Positions 1 to 9,329 of a stretch of DNA of 21,012 bases are shown here, in pieces. Source of the stretch: a virus; the IMG/VR virus record IMGVR_UViG_3300031711_000029, positions 1-21,012 of that record; one strand, given 5' to 3'. A program made the position numbers and the translations under genes. The notes below the pieces were generated by a model. The model ran no database searches and was not told where the DNA came from. It was given only the letters and a program-made list of their open reading frames with translations. Position 1 is the first letter of the stretch, and each line of letters starts with the position of its first letter.

Positions 1-3000
1 TGATCAGTTCGTCTCGCCGAGCGCCCACAGCAAGACGGGCCTCCTCGGCCGTCGCCCACAACGGGGCAGTGTCAATATTCGTGGGTGCCCCTTTGTAACC
101 AACCTTGCGCCCTTGCTGGTGCCAATCGCTCTGCACCTCGGCAAGATGGAGTGCGCGTTGACCATCGACCGTGCGATCGTCGAAGCGGACATGGGCGACG
201 ACGTTGGGCTCATCCCAGTGGGGGGAGCGGTATGAAGTCCGATCGAAATCCTCGCGCTCGATTGCCGCGCGTTGCCTCAGAAGGTTGCCGCGATCGCGCT
301 CCGTGTCAGCGTAGGCGCGCCGCAGTTCGTCGTTGGAAGTGAGCGGCTTGAATTCTTCCTGAAGAGCGTCAAAAGCCGCGGCGTACTCAGGAGAGTCCAG
401 CGCAACCCGTTGACTGAGGGCCATTACCTCACGGTTTTTTGCCTCAATTTTCTGTCTGATTGCGAGCGTCTGGCCGGCGGTCAACATGCGGCCACGCATC
501 TCTTCCTGCTTGGCCTCAAGATTGACCCTCTGATCGTCGATCTCCTCTAAGCGAGCATTCCGCGCCGTCTCCGCCGCAGTGCGGTCGCCTGGCAGCGTCA
601 GCAGCAGTTCGCGATAGTTCTCGCCGCCAGGGAGTTTGTAGGATTCGAACTTGGTCGCGCCCGGGTAAGAGTCGAAGCCGTCTTGCTCTCCAATCGCAAC
701 AGCATCAGCGATCGCTTCGTCGTCATCGGCGGGGATATTGTCCACGCCGCGCCTGCGCAGGAACTCTCGCGCCGAAGCTCCGGTGAACGCCTCAAACGGG
801 ATGGGTCCCTTCGCCGTCTCTTCAAGCTGAAGGCTATTCGCCCGCACATAGGCGGCGACGTCGTCGCGCGAGATCGCGCCCTTCTGGCCCTTCAGCCAAT
901 CTTCCAGGCCGAGCCACTTCATCTCTTCCGGCTTCACGCCGGGGGTATTCTTGATCGTCGCGAGCCATTGCTCCGGCGACGCCTTCGCCTGCTTGGCGCC
1001 GGTCACCGCGCGCTCGGCCGCCGAGTAGAAGGTCGGAACGGTCGCGGGCTGATTGAGCGTCCGGCCATCTCCAGCCGCAGCGGTCGCCCCCTCGCCGCCG
1101 CGCACGATCAAGCCCTCGTTGCGGTACATCGCCTCAGGGTCGCCGCGCCCCATGCGCGCCGCGCGCGTGGCGTAGCGGGCCGCCCACAGCGTCGCGTTGG
1201 CCTCGGCCTCATTGAGTGGCCGCCCAGCGTCGAGCAATTTCTGCTTCACATCCTCGAAGATCGCCTGGCGCTGTTCGTCGGGCGTCTTGGGCGCCTCGCC
1301 GAACATGGTCGGCTGAGTCCGCATGAACTCGGCTTCGAGGTCGGCGATTTGCTCCTCGCGGCCCTTGGGGGTGTCGAGCTCCGGCTTGACCATCGGGCTC
1401 GGCGCGTCGGCCATGCGTAGGCCTTCCTCGCGCAGCAGCGCGGGCAGCTCGCGGATGAAGGCGCGGGTAACGGCGGCGATGCTCTCGCCTTCCTTCACGC
1501 GCTTGGCGGCGCGGTTGAGCCCGGCGGAGATCGGGCCGGCGCGCGAGCGCAGTCGATCGAGCGCCTCGACAAGCTGGTCGGCGCGGTCGGCGATGCTCGC
1601 ATTGGCATCGGTGAGAACGTTGCCGGCTTCCTCGATAACGTCGGCCTCTTTGGCAAGCGTCGCGAACACGCGCGCGTCGTTTTTCAGCGCCTTCATCGCG
1701 TCGCCGAAGATCTTCATGCGCTCGCGCATCAGGGTGCGGACTTCGCCGCCTTCCATCTGCTTGAGCCAATCGGTCTGGCCCCCGGAGCCGTCGATCTCCC
1801 GAACCGTCCCAGCCGAAAGCGCGTCGCCGATCAGCATCTTCGCTTCGTTGATCGACTGCGGCTTGAGCTTGACGATGTCGTCCATCAGCGCGACGTGAGC
1901 CTCTGGGGGCGCCATATTGCCGACGAGCGAGGCGAACTCCGGCTTCACCGCCCTGTTGAGCACCATGCCCCAGGCGCCGTCGGACAGATTGGCGAGCCCG
2001 CGGCCCTCGCGCACGTCAGCGCGCCCGGTCGGGATCGAGTCGTCCCAGATTTGCGGGGCGTCGCGCAGGATGCGGGCGATGTCCAACGGCTCGCCGACGC
2101 CTTCCTGGATATTCTTCTTGGCGGCGAGCGCGCGCACCATCGCGGGCGTCCAGCCATCCGCCTCACGCACGAGGAATCCAGGCAACTTGACGTCGGCGTC
2201 GGGAGAGCCGGCGACGATCCGCTTCAGCAAGTCGTCGCGCTGGTGGCCGTCGCCGACCATCATCCGCCCATCGAGCCGCTCATGGATGATGGCGTTGTTG
2301 GCCGCCATGGCGTTCCAGTTTTCCGGCTTCGGCACGACGGAGCTCAGCCGCCCGGTGACGCCCTTGGCGTTGGAATTCCCCTTGTATTGGTACTCCTCCG
2401 CGTCGGTCTCAGTGGTGCGCGGGTCGAACGTCATGTTGCGATAGGCCGGCAGACCGTAGCTGTTGTCGATGAACCGCTCGCCGGCCTGGCCACCCGGCGC
2501 TGGCGCCGCTCCAGCGCCGGTGTCAGGCGGGAAGGCGCCAGGGTCACGCGCGGGCGGCGCACGCATCGGCGGCACGGGCGGTCCGACGGTGTCGGGCGAC
2601 TCGGCCTGTGCGACCAGTTCGCGGAAGACGCGCAGTTGCTCGGACGGCTGCACGCCAGCCTCGCGCGGCGGCGCCGTAGCGGCGTCGTTCATCGCCTGCT
2701 GGACTTGCTCCGACGTGATCGAGGTGATTGGCGGCCGGTCGCGGACGCTCTCCGGCACTTCCGGCGGCGTCGGATAGGGGCGCTTGGCGACAGCGGTCCC
2801 CGCCTCGCCCTCGACCGGCTTGCCTTCCCACAGCGGCGGGGCGATCGCGCGGGGCGCGCCGGCTTCCTCTGCGGCTCCCGTCGGTGCGCCGCCGCTTGGG
2901 CGTGGCTGGCGGGGCGGGGCGGCGGCGGGCGCAGCAGGCGGCGGCGGAGCGCCGCGGTCGCTCCAATCGTGGAGATTGGCGTCGCGGTAGGTTGAGCCCT

Positions 3001-4414
3001 CTTCCAGGCCGTTCTCTTTTTCCCACGCATGCACGCGATCGGTGAAATCCTTGACGAGCGGGTCCATTTCCAGCGTCGGCGCCATGCCTTTCGCCCGGCG
3101 CACGAACTCGTCGATCCACGGGCTGGCGTTCGGCCCAAACAGGTTCGACAAGGCGCGCAGGCCGCCGAAGAAGCCGCCTGCCACGGCGCCGAACACCGCC
3201 GCGTCGCCCATGTCCTTGATCGCCGGCACGAGGCCGCTCTCACGGCCAAACGCGCGGTTGGTCGCCTGAAGGTCGGGCTCTCTAAGTCCTGTCAGCCCCC
3301 AGTTGATGATTGCGGTGTTGACCGCGTGCTCGGCAGTGTTGCCGGCCCAACGCAAAACTGGCGAGGCGAAGCGCTCCCCCCATGTCGCCTCGCCGCCGAA
3401 CGGCACGGCGAGCATCGCAACATTGACCGGATCGCGGAAACTGCCTGCAAACCCGCCGACGGCACTGGCGACATCAGCGGCAAACGGCGAGCTGTAGCGC
3501 GCTGCTTTCTGGTTTGCGGAGCTGGCCGCCTGCTCATAAGAGTTGGCGGCGTCATTGGTGAGGACGCTGAGCGACTTGGTGGGCGAGATTGCGTCCAAAA
3601 CATCGCGGGCGACATCAGAGCCACTGCCGCGGTTCTTGGCGAGGTCGGCGCGCGCCTGATCCCATAGGTCGTTTTGCTTCTGACGCACCAGCGCCCAATA
3701 GCGATCGCCGCCGAACAGGCCGTCGGGATTGGCGGGGTTGAGGTATGTCCCCCACGACTGCTGCTTGGCTTGGTCTTGAAGCGCCGCGATCGCCTCATCG
3801 CGGAAGCCGCCATAGGCGGGGTTCGGCAGCGAGACGCCGGTTGCTTCCTTGATCGCATCGTTGGTGCGCTCGATCGCGTCTTCCTGCGCGAGCGAATAGG
3901 AGAGAGAGCCCAGCGAGTTGTGGATCGTCGCGGCGGCGGACGCAGCGGCCGCAGCAACCGCCGGGTGGGTGGGGAGGTCCGGGAATACGGTCTCGCCGCG
4001 GTCGATCGCGTCCTGGCGCGCCTGCGCCGCATTGACGTCGACGTCGGCCTGCGCGGACGCCTGCGCCTTCTCTTCCGGCGTTTGATTGCCGGTCCAGTAG
4101 TTCGGCGCTGGCGGCGGGGCCGGCGTAGAATAGAGAGCCGCGCCGACGGGCGGCTCCGCCTTGGGAGGCTGCTCGCTGACGACCGAGAACGTCGATGCGG
4201 GATTGGCCTGCGGGCCGCTGTGACGGGTCCAGAAGTCGGCGAGCGAGGAAGGGGTCGTAGCGTCATAGCCCTCGCCGTCAGCGCCTCGCCCCGACAGGAT
4301 CGCGGCTGGCGTCCCCGAGAAGTCAGGGTCGGTGGCGCTCGGCCGCGGCGTCGGCGCCGGGGCGTCGGGAATTGGAGACGAGTTCGCGGTGTCGATCGGA
4401 GAGGCGTCGTTCAT
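1..4414 (-). CDS. Very large phage ejection/polyvalent protein with ddrB-like ParB domain (partial, C-terminus beyond left edge)
   Basis: I translated this frame base by base from the ATG at 4414 to position 2: 1471 codons without a stop, so the gene is real but truncated by the window edge. The ATG overlaps the stop of the upstream 1287-residue gene (ATGA), with AGGTGA four bases before it, indicating translational coupling. Residues 1-110 are Pro/Ala/Ser-rich. Residues about 331-341 and 405-426 are hydrophobic and Gly-rich. A Pro/Ala linker lies near 488-511. Residues about 660-840 resemble the ddrB-like ParB-superfamily domain: EYQYKG at 674, the GDGHQR motif with H724, then KKNIQEG and NLSDGAWGMVLN. 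A long charged helical stretch follows. PTFYS starts at 1127, LPGGENYREL at 1261, SPHWDEPN near 1397 and EVQSDWHQQGRK at 1426, all segments I associate with large phage polyvalent proteins. Its slot after three other internal proteins matches T7 gp16, the large ejected protein. Domain names are from memory of the families. The end and total length are unknown. Confidence 0.85.
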   Translation of the reverse strand, partial: MNDASPIDTANSSPIPDAPAPTPRPSATDPDFSGTPAAILSGRGADGEGYDATTPSSLADFWTRHSGPQANPASTFSVVSEQPPKAEPPVGAALYSTPAPPPAPNYWTGNQTPEEKAQASAQADVDVNAAQARQDAIDRGETVFPDLPTHPAVAAAAASAAATIHNSLGSLSYSLAQEDAIERTNDAIKEATGVSLPNPAYGGFRDEAIAALQDQAKQQSWGTYLNPANPDGLFGGDRYWALVRQKQNDLWDQARADLAKNRGSGSDVARDVLDAISPTKSLSVLTNDAANSYEQAASSANQKAARYSSPFAADVASAVGGFAGSFRDPVNVAMLAVPFGGEATWGERFASPVLRWAGNTAEHAVNTAIINWGLTGLREPDLQATNRAFGRESGLVPAIKDMGDAAVFGAVAGGFFGGLRALSNLFGPNASPWIDEFVRRAKGMAPTLEMDPLVKDFTDRVHAWEKENGLEEGSTYRDANLHDWSDRGAPPPPAAPAAAPPRQPRPSGGAPTGAAEEAGAPRAIAPPLWEGKPVEGEAGTAVAKRPYPTPPEVPESVRDRPPITSITSEQVQQAMNDAATAPPREAGVQPSEQLRVFRELVAQAESPDTVGPPVPPMRAPPARDPGAFPPDTGAGAAPAPGGQAGERFIDNSYGLPAYRNMTFDPRTTETDAEEYQYKGNSNAKGVTGRLSSVVPKPENWNAMAANNAIIHERLDGRMMVGDGHQRDDLLKRIVAGSPDADVKLPGFLVREADGWTPAMVRALAAKKNIQEGVGEPLDIARILRDAPQIWDDSIPTGRADVREGRGLANLSDGAWGMVLNRAVKPEFASLVGNMAPPEAHVALMDDIVKLKPQSINEAKMLIGDALSAGTVREIDGSGGQTDWLKQMEGGEVRTLMRERMKIFGDAMKALKNDARVFATLAKEADVIEEAGNVLTDANASIADRADQLVEALDRLRSRAGPISAGLNRAAKRVKEGESIAAVTRAFIRELPALLREEGLRMADAPSPMVKPELDTPKGREEQIADLEAEFMRTQPTMFGEAPKTPDEQRQAIFEDVKQKLLDAGRPLNEAEANATLWAARYATRAARMGRGDPEAMYRNEGLIVRGGEGATAAAGDGRTLNQPATVPTFYSAAERAVTGAKQAKASPEQWLATIKNTPGVKPEEMKWLGLEDWLKGQKGAISRDDVAAYVRANSLQLEETAKGPIPFEAFTGASAREFLRRRGVDNIPADDDEAIADAVAIGEQDGFDSYPGATKFESYKLPGGENYRELLLTLPGDRTAAETARNARLEEIDDQRVNLEAKQEEMRGRMLTAGQTLAIRQKIEAKNREVMALSQRVALDSPEYAAAFDALQEEFKPLTSNDELRRAYADTERDRGNLLRQRAAIEREDFDRTSYRSPHWDEPNVVAHVRFDDRTVDGQRALHLAEVQSDWHQQGRKVGYKGAPTNIDTAPLWATAEEARLAVGARRDELI

Positions 4415-7400
4415 TCAGTCACCTGTGCATCGTTGGTGACGGTCACCATGCCGGGGGTGTTGCGGTATGGCTGCGGGGCTGGCGCCGGAGCGCGGCCCGC
4501 TGGCTGGGCGGGCGCGGCAGGCGGCATCGTTGGGCCGGTGTTGGCGATGTAGGAGCCCTCATTGCGCTTGCGCAGCGAGGCGTCAAGCGACGGGTCTTGG
4601 AGATCAAGCATCCAAGGCTTGCCCGTCGTGTGGTCCATGACGACATGGTCGCCGTCCACCTGGCCGTCGCGATAGACCTGATACTTGCCGCGGAACACGC
4701 CATCGCGATCTGGCATCGCCATCAGGGTCGAGCCGTTGATCTGGTTGGCGCTGATCGGCTGGCCGTTCGCTCCCATCGGCGGGTTTTTCATGCCCTGCAA
4801 GTCGGCGTTGGTGATCGAGCCGATGACCTTGTTGAAGTCGTCGGCCTTGATCTCGCGCGGCACGACAACCTTCCCCGCATCGTGATTCCAGAACGTCCCT
4901 GGCGTCATGCGATCGGTCAGGCCGCCATACTGGGCGCCATCGTGGACGGAAGCGCCGAGCGCGCGGTTGTAGTTCGAGTTGATCAAGTCCTGCGCGTTGT
5001 CGAGCATCCCCTTGGGCTTGGCGTCAATGCCCTGGCGCTGCGCGTCGGCCGTCATCAGGATATTCGCCTCGCCGCGCACGCGTGCTTCGCCGTCGGGCCC
5101 GAAGTGCGACAGCGCCGTCCCAACCGGGTCCGTGTAGGATTTCAGGACGCTGTTGGAAAAGTCGGGGAGGTCCTTCGACGCCACCTTGTCCTGGCGCTGG
5201 TGGACCACGCTGGCGATGTCTTGAATGATCTGCGGATCGTCGCCGGCAAGCGCGTGAGCGCCGACCGCCTGGAATGCCGGAACGTCGCCGCCGATCTCGC
5301 GGAACGCCGCGGCCGCGTCCGGGCCGCCACCTTTCACGAGGTTCTCGGCCAGCGTGACCATCGGGTCGCCGCCCTGCGCCGCGATCTTGCGGAATTGCGA
5401 TTTCTCGTCCGGGGTGAACACCGGCGCCGTGCCGGGCGCGAGGCCGAAGCCCTTCTCGACCACGGTCCGATCGACGAGCCGGCCTTCCATCTTGGCGGCG
5501 AGTTGGGGGTCGCTCGGATCCAACGCTTTCGTGCCGTTCGGCAGGAACCCGGCCCGTGAGGCGCGTTCGTAAGGGTCGGTCTTGATGTCGGACTGGTAGG
5601 TCTTCAGGTATTTCTGCGAGGCGTCGAGAGTCGAAGCCATGATCGGCAGGTATGGATCGTCGGGGTTCCGCGCCTTGGCATAGGTGAACGCCGCCGCCTG
5701 TTGAGAAACGTCCGCCGCCACTTCGGCCGGTGACTTGAGCCGGTAGCTCATGAGCTGGTTGCGTGCCTGGTCAAGCTGGGCGAAACGCAGCCGCACCGCC
5801 GGGTCCGGAGAGTTGGCGTAGGCTCCCTTCAGCGAGTCGTATTCCTTCGGCTCGATCGGCTGGCCGCTGGCGAGGTCGCCAATCCGCGCATCGAGGTCCT
5901 TCTGCGCGCTGGTCGAATAGCGCTGGGCGTCGGCCGCCTTCTGTTTCTGGATCTGGTCGATCTTCTGCTGGAGCTCAAGGCCGAGCTGAGCCTTGTCTTG
6001 CGGGTGCATCCAGTCGATCGGCATGCCGGTGCGATATGGCGCGGGCGCTCCAGGGGCGCCGGACGCGCGCACGTCGGGCGCCTTCTGGAGCGTGCCGTCC
6101 TGCATGACGAACGACCATGAGCCATCCTGCGCCGGCGTGACGCCGGTCGCGCCCTTCGGCCACATTGTCTCGGGCGGGATGAGGTGCGGGTTGACGACGC
6201 CACCCGGCAGCTTTGGCGTGATCCCTTGGGTCGCGTCGCTCTTGACCCCGGCGTCAGCCTGGGCGACCTGCTGCGGCGGCGGGGCAACACCTGGGACAGC
6301 GTTGCCCTTGGCATCGGTAGCGACCAGCGTCCCGTCAGCAGCAGGCGCCCACGGGCCGCCAGCCGGCGACATGGCGCCGACCTTGGCCGCCATGGCGTTA
6401 GGGGACGACGCCACATCGTTGGCGGGCGCGGCTGTTGGGGCTTCCCACGTCACCTTGCCGCCAGCGATCGGCGGCAAGCCGATGAATGGGTTGGCCGTCA
6501 TCCCAGCCGGCATGCCCGCGGCTGCGGTGACGCTGGATCCAAACCCAGCGCGCTTCGCCACGTCGGCATAACCATCAGCCGTCGGATGAACTCCATCAGG
6601 GCTGATCTTGGTCGGATCAAGCGGGACGAAGGATGCGCCATTCGAGGTCGCGGCCTTGTTGAGCGCGTCGTTGAGCGACAGGCCGCTGACCTTGACGGCG
6701 TCGAACTTCGGCCCGACGCCGACGATCGTCACTTGGCTCGGATCGAGCCCCTTCGCCTTGAGCGCCTTGAGCTCGGCCGCGACATAGGCGGCCGGGTCCT
6801 GCCCCGGGTCATTCGAGGCTCCGGTCGAGAGGATGATCCGCTTGCCGGCGAGTTGCTCGGCTGGGAGCGCGTTGATGTTGGAGAGGACGGTCTGCGGCGG
6901 CAGGCTTTCCTTCGCCCAGCCTTCGGTCGCCTTCTGGCCGACGGCGCCGGCCACGCCGACGCCAAGGCTATCGCCGATCGCGCTGAAGGAGCCGCTCGCG
7001 GCAGCGGCCGCCGAGCCCGGCTTGCCGCCGAGTACCCCGACGTTCTGGTCAAAGGAGCGGATCGTGTTGAGGCGGCCGGTGTAATTGTCGCCGGCGCGCG
7101 GCGTTGCGTCGGTGTAGCCGCGCGGGCGCTCGTAGTGCATCTCGGCGTCGGCGATTTGCTCCGGCGTCGAGGCGGCGTTCACCTGCGCGTCGATCGGGCT
7201 CGCGCGGAGTTCCTGCAAGGCGGAGACGGCTTGCGTCTGCCAATCCTTGCCGCGCATGTCGAGCCGGGTGTCCTTGTGGCCGTAGAGGCCATGCCCTTGA
7301 GGTGCCCCATTGGCGTCCGGGTCGTGCACGGCGTTGGGGTTGAAGGAGCTTTCATTGGCCCCAGCCCCGGTCAGCATCAACGCTTCTTTCGGCGTCGCCC

Positions 7401-8274
7401 CTTGCGATACGAGGAATTGGTAGTGGGCTTCCGGCGACAGCGTCCCGCTTTCTCCAGGCTGACTCCACGGCTTCGTGTAAGGCGCATTGACCGTGCCGAA
7501 CCCGCTCACGCCCGGCGGCGTCGGCTGGTCCCACGCCGTCGTGCCGGACGGCCCGAAGGTGAAATACTTCTCCAGGGCTTCAAGCCTCGACGTGTCGCCG
7601 GTCTTCTCGGCCTCGTCTATCTGCGAGCGCACCCACGCGCGCCCGTAGGAAGCGCCGAACTGCTGGCGGCGCTGGACGTATTGCTCGGGGGTGATCGCCC
7701 CGCTCTGCATCAAAGAAGAACCGCGCTGATTCCATGCGTCGATCGCCGCGCCGCGCTGCGCCTGCCCGTCGGGCGTGTCAGGCGCGCCAATCGCCGACGA
7801 GATCACATCGTCGCCCTGCGTCATCCAGTCGGCGGTGTTCGCGTTGTTTTGCAGCTTGTTGACGTGGCCGGTGACGCGCTCCTGATCCTCGGTGAGGTCG
7901 GCGCTCTTTAGCGTCGCCCATCGGTTGGCTAGATTTGGGTCTGAGAATGTAGCCTTCGCCGCGTTGAAGTTGTCGCCGTAGGCTTTAGTGAAATCAGTAG
8001 CCGCGGCAGGATCCGTGGTTTGCGACAGGTCTGTGGTTGTCTTGATGCGACCGACCGCATAGGCGGCATCGGCGTTTGCCATCTGCGACGCATCTTGCTG
8101 GCGCGCTTGGACGGCTCCAAACTGCGCCATGTCCGAGCCCAACGTCTCGAAGCCGTGGGCAAACGCCTGCGCGCCCTGCGCCAGGGCTTGCGGGTTCCAG
8201 CCTGGCAAGCCCTGGCGCCGCGGCAGCTTGTCGGGAAGATCGCCTACGTCTTGTTCGGTGGGGAGCTTTGCCAT
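4411..8274 (-). CDS. Internal virion/ejection protein (gp15/gp16-type) with lysozyme-like and SGNH-hydrolase-like domains
   Basis: This 1287-residue protein starts with ATG at 8274. Residues 1-250 are helical, rich in Gln, Ala and Asp, like internal core proteins. Residues about 278-405 resemble a phage-tail lysozyme/transglycosylase domain: SPEAHYQFLVSQGATPKEA, then AGANESSFNP with E308 as the likely catalytic acid, then GHGLYGHKD. Residues about 425-580 carry SGNH/GDSL blocks: GDS with S436 as nucleophile, STGASND with N488, and DGVHPTADGY with D560 and H563. Residues 600-760 are a Pro/Gly/Ala-rich linker. Residues 760-1220 are mostly helical, with a Gln/Lys-rich coiled-coil-like part near 780. 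The C-terminus is Pro-rich. In T7, ejected core proteins form a channel across the envelope and one cuts peptidoglycan, so a wall-opening role at infection is inferred. The enzymatic activities are predicted only. The gene ends in a four-base overlap with the next large gene. Confidence 0.9.
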   Translation of the reverse strand: MAKLPTEQDVGDLPDKLPRRQGLPGWNPQALAQGAQAFAHGFETLGSDMAQFGAVQARQQDASQMANADAAYAVGRIKTTTDLSQTTDPAAATDFTKAYGDNFNAAKATFSDPNLANRWATLKSADLTEDQERVTGHVNKLQNNANTADWMTQGDDVISSAIGAPDTPDGQAQRGAAIDAWNQRGSSLMQSGAITPEQYVQRRQQFGASYGRAWVRSQIDEAEKTGDTSRLEALEKYFTFGPSGTTAWDQPTPPGVSGFGTVNAPYTKPWSQPGESGTLSPEAHYQFLVSQGATPKEALMLTGAGANESSFNPNAVHDPDANGAPQGHGLYGHKDTRLDMRGKDWQTQAVSALQELRASPIDAQVNAASTPEQIADAEMHYERPRGYTDATPRAGDNYTGRLNTIRSFDQNVGVLGGKPGSAAAAASGSFSAIGDSLGVGVAGAVGQKATEGWAKESLPPQTVLSNINALPAEQLAGKRIILSTGASNDPGQDPAAYVAAELKALKAKGLDPSQVTIVGVGPKFDAVKVSGLSLNDALNKAATSNGASFVPLDPTKISPDGVHPTADGYADVAKRAGFGSSVTAAAGMPAGMTANPFIGLPPIAGGKVTWEAPTAAPANDVASSPNAMAAKVGAMSPAGGPWAPAADGTLVATDAKGNAVPGVAPPPQQVAQADAGVKSDATQGITPKLPGGVVNPHLIPPETMWPKGATGVTPAQDGSWSFVMQDGTLQKAPDVRASGAPGAPAPYRTGMPIDWMHPQDKAQLGLELQQKIDQIQKQKAADAQRYSTSAQKDLDARIGDLASGQPIEPKEYDSLKGAYANSPDPAVRLRFAQLDQARNQLMSYRLKSPAEVAADVSQQAAAFTYAKARNPDDPYLPIMASTLDASQKYLKTYQSDIKTDPYERASRAGFLPNGTKALDPSDPQLAAKMEGRLVDRTVVEKGFGLAPGTAPVFTPDEKSQFRKIAAQGGDPMVTLAENLVKGGGPDAAAAFREIGGDVPAFQAVGAHALAGDDPQIIQDIASVVHQRQDKVASKDLPDFSNSVLKSYTDPVGTALSHFGPDGEARVRGEANILMTADAQRQGIDAKPKGMLDNAQDLINSNYNRALGASVHDGAQYGGLTDRMTPGTFWNHDAGKVVVPREIKADDFNKVIGSITNADLQGMKNPPMGANGQPISANQINGSTLMAMPDRDGVFRGKYQVYRDGQVDGDHVVMDHTTGKPWMLDLQDPSLDASLRKRNEGSYIANTGPTMPPAAPAQPAGRAPAPAPQPYRNTPGMVTVTNDAQVTE

Positions 8275-8341
8275 AGCCGGCGCATCCTTGAAGAGGCCGC
8301 CGGGACTATACCGTCAATCGAGCGGGATTCGTAGTGGCAGG

Positions 8342-8962
8342 CTAGTAGCCGAGATCGTAGCTGACGGCCGTCTGCGGCCCGTAGCCGCCGGCGTACCCGC
8401 CGCCCTGCAACTTCATCGGCGTGCTATAGCCGCTGTAGGGGTTGCTCAACGACAGCGAACGGAACATCGAACCGACGCCGCTCGCCATCGTGCCGGCCGC
8501 GGAGAGTGTGTCACTCTGTTGGGTGATTTCGCCCTGGTACTTCGCCGCTTCGCCCTGATTGTAGAGCCCGGCCGCTTGGTTCTGCCCCTCAGACAGGCTC
8601 ATCAGCGCATTGTATTCGCCGCGCTTGGCGATGTTGCCACTGAGGTTGAGGACGGACGGCGAGGTCGCATCCACACCGCTCGCCGCGGCGCGCGCCTGCA
8701 AGGTCGACTGGACAAGGCGCGTCTGGCGGCGCTGCTCTTCCATCTGCCGCTGGCCCATTGCAGTCGAGCTTTCAGCCTGCTGCATGGCCTCTTTCTGCTG
8801 GTACTCACCCATCGCCTTGGCGTTTGCGCCAGCGGCCATCGTCCCCGCAGCACCAACGGCGGCGCCAGCGAGCGACGTGACGGCGCCCATCACCCCCAAC
8901 GTGATCGGATCGAACGCCGCGGTTTCCGAGAAACTAAGGAGTCGATCAAAGGTCCTTGACAT
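8342..8962 (-). CDS. Internal virion protein, gp14-like
   Basis: This 206-residue protein begins with ATG at 8962, inside the end of the gp13-like gene (17-base overlap), so translation is probably coupled. Near the N-terminus, residues about 20-50 form an Ala/Gly-rich hydrophobic stretch (VMGAVTSLAGAAVGAAGTMAAG) that could insert in a membrane. It is followed by a Gln/Glu/Arg-rich helical segment around residues 55-90 and a Gly/Tyr/Ser-rich C-terminus. This layout, a short hydrophobic start then Gln-rich helices, is typical of the T7 gp14 type of internal core protein, and T7 gp14 is about the same size (196 residues). Position between gp13-like and the long ejection proteins supports the call. 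No catalytic motif is seen. The assignment rests mainly on layout and gene order. Confidence 0.75.
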   Translation of the reverse strand: MSRTFDRLLSFSETAAFDPITLGVMGAVTSLAGAAVGAAGTMAAGANAKAMGEYQQKEAMQQAESSTAMGQRQMEEQRRQTRLVQSTLQARAAASGVDATSPSVLNLSGNIAKRGEYNALMSLSEGQNQAAGLYNQGEAAKYQGEITQQSDTLSAAGTMASGVGSMFRSLSLSNPYSGYSTPMKLQGGGYAGGYGPQTAVSYDLGY

Positions 8963-9329
8963 AGATCACCCCCCCGGGTGCCACTTCCTTATGAAAACCG
9001 AGACGTAGGAGCCATCTTTCCCCGCTCTCGATTGTCGTGGCAGTCGCGACCACCCGCTTGATGCCGCCATTTTTAGCCTGCGCGAGCCCCGCCAGTCCAG
9101 CTTTGTGCAGTGCAACCGGGTACTTGTGGGCCTCGGGGGCGAGATCGGCGAAGGCCAGCCGCACGCCGTTTGGCAGCATGCAGATCCCTCCAACGCCAAT
9201 CACCTTGCCGTCGGCCTTCCCCGCCAGCGCCAGAACCCGATAGGGCGGCAACTGCGCGCCGCCGGAGAAATTGGCGGTGTATTCGGCGACGTCCGCGCGG
9301 GTCGCCGGCCCGACCTCGATCTTGACCAT
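8946..9329 (-). CDS. Small GNAT-like / gp13-like virion-associated protein
   Basis: This is a 127-residue protein. Its ATG at 9329 shares a base with the TGA of the tail nozzle gene (TGATG), a standard coupling arrangement. The sequence has the feel of a minimal N-acetyltransferase (GNAT) fold: an opening beta strand KIEVGPATRADV, an R-x-x-A-L-A strand, the GKVIGVGGICML strand pair, a helix rich in Ala, Leu and Lys, then RVVATATTIESGERWLLRLGF, which resembles the closing strand and 'LGF' turn of GNAT proteins. The usual acetyl-CoA pyrophosphate loop (Q/R-x-x-G-x-G/A) is not clear, so enzymatic activity is doubtful. In T7-like phages the gene directly after the tail nozzle is gp13, a small protein needed for virion morphogenesis. 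That role fits the position. Confidence 0.65.
   Translation of the reverse strand: MVKIEVGPATRADVAEYTANFSGGAQLPPYRVLALAGKADGKVIGVGGICMLPNGVRLAFADLAPEAHKYPVALHKAGLAGLAQAKNGGIKRVVATATTIESGERWLLRLGFHKEVAPGGVIYVKDL

Noticed and set aside
683-2995. Long plus-strand open frames (245 and 366 codons) in the left part
   Set aside because: The complementary strand carries the continuous polyvalent-protein frame with recognisable domains. The plus-strand products are low-complexity and Arg-rich.
3292-4266. A 324-codon minus-strand frame
   Set aside because: It overlaps the verified large gene in another frame and is almost entirely Arg, Pro and Ser, a frame-shadow signature.
4372-5559. A 395-codon plus-strand frame across the junction of the two large genes
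   Set aside because: It spans an ATGA-coupled gene pair on the other strand and has no ribosome binding site or domain.
6184-7911. A 575-codon plus-strand open frame
   Set aside because: It lies opposite the 1287-residue ejection gene, is Arg/Leu/Gly-rich without recognisable motifs, and is what GC-rich coding DNA gives on its reverse strand.
8275-8341. TTGACG plus TATAGT in the gap before the 1287-residue gene
   Set aside because: The two elements are only two bases apart, so they cannot form a normal -35/-10 promoter.
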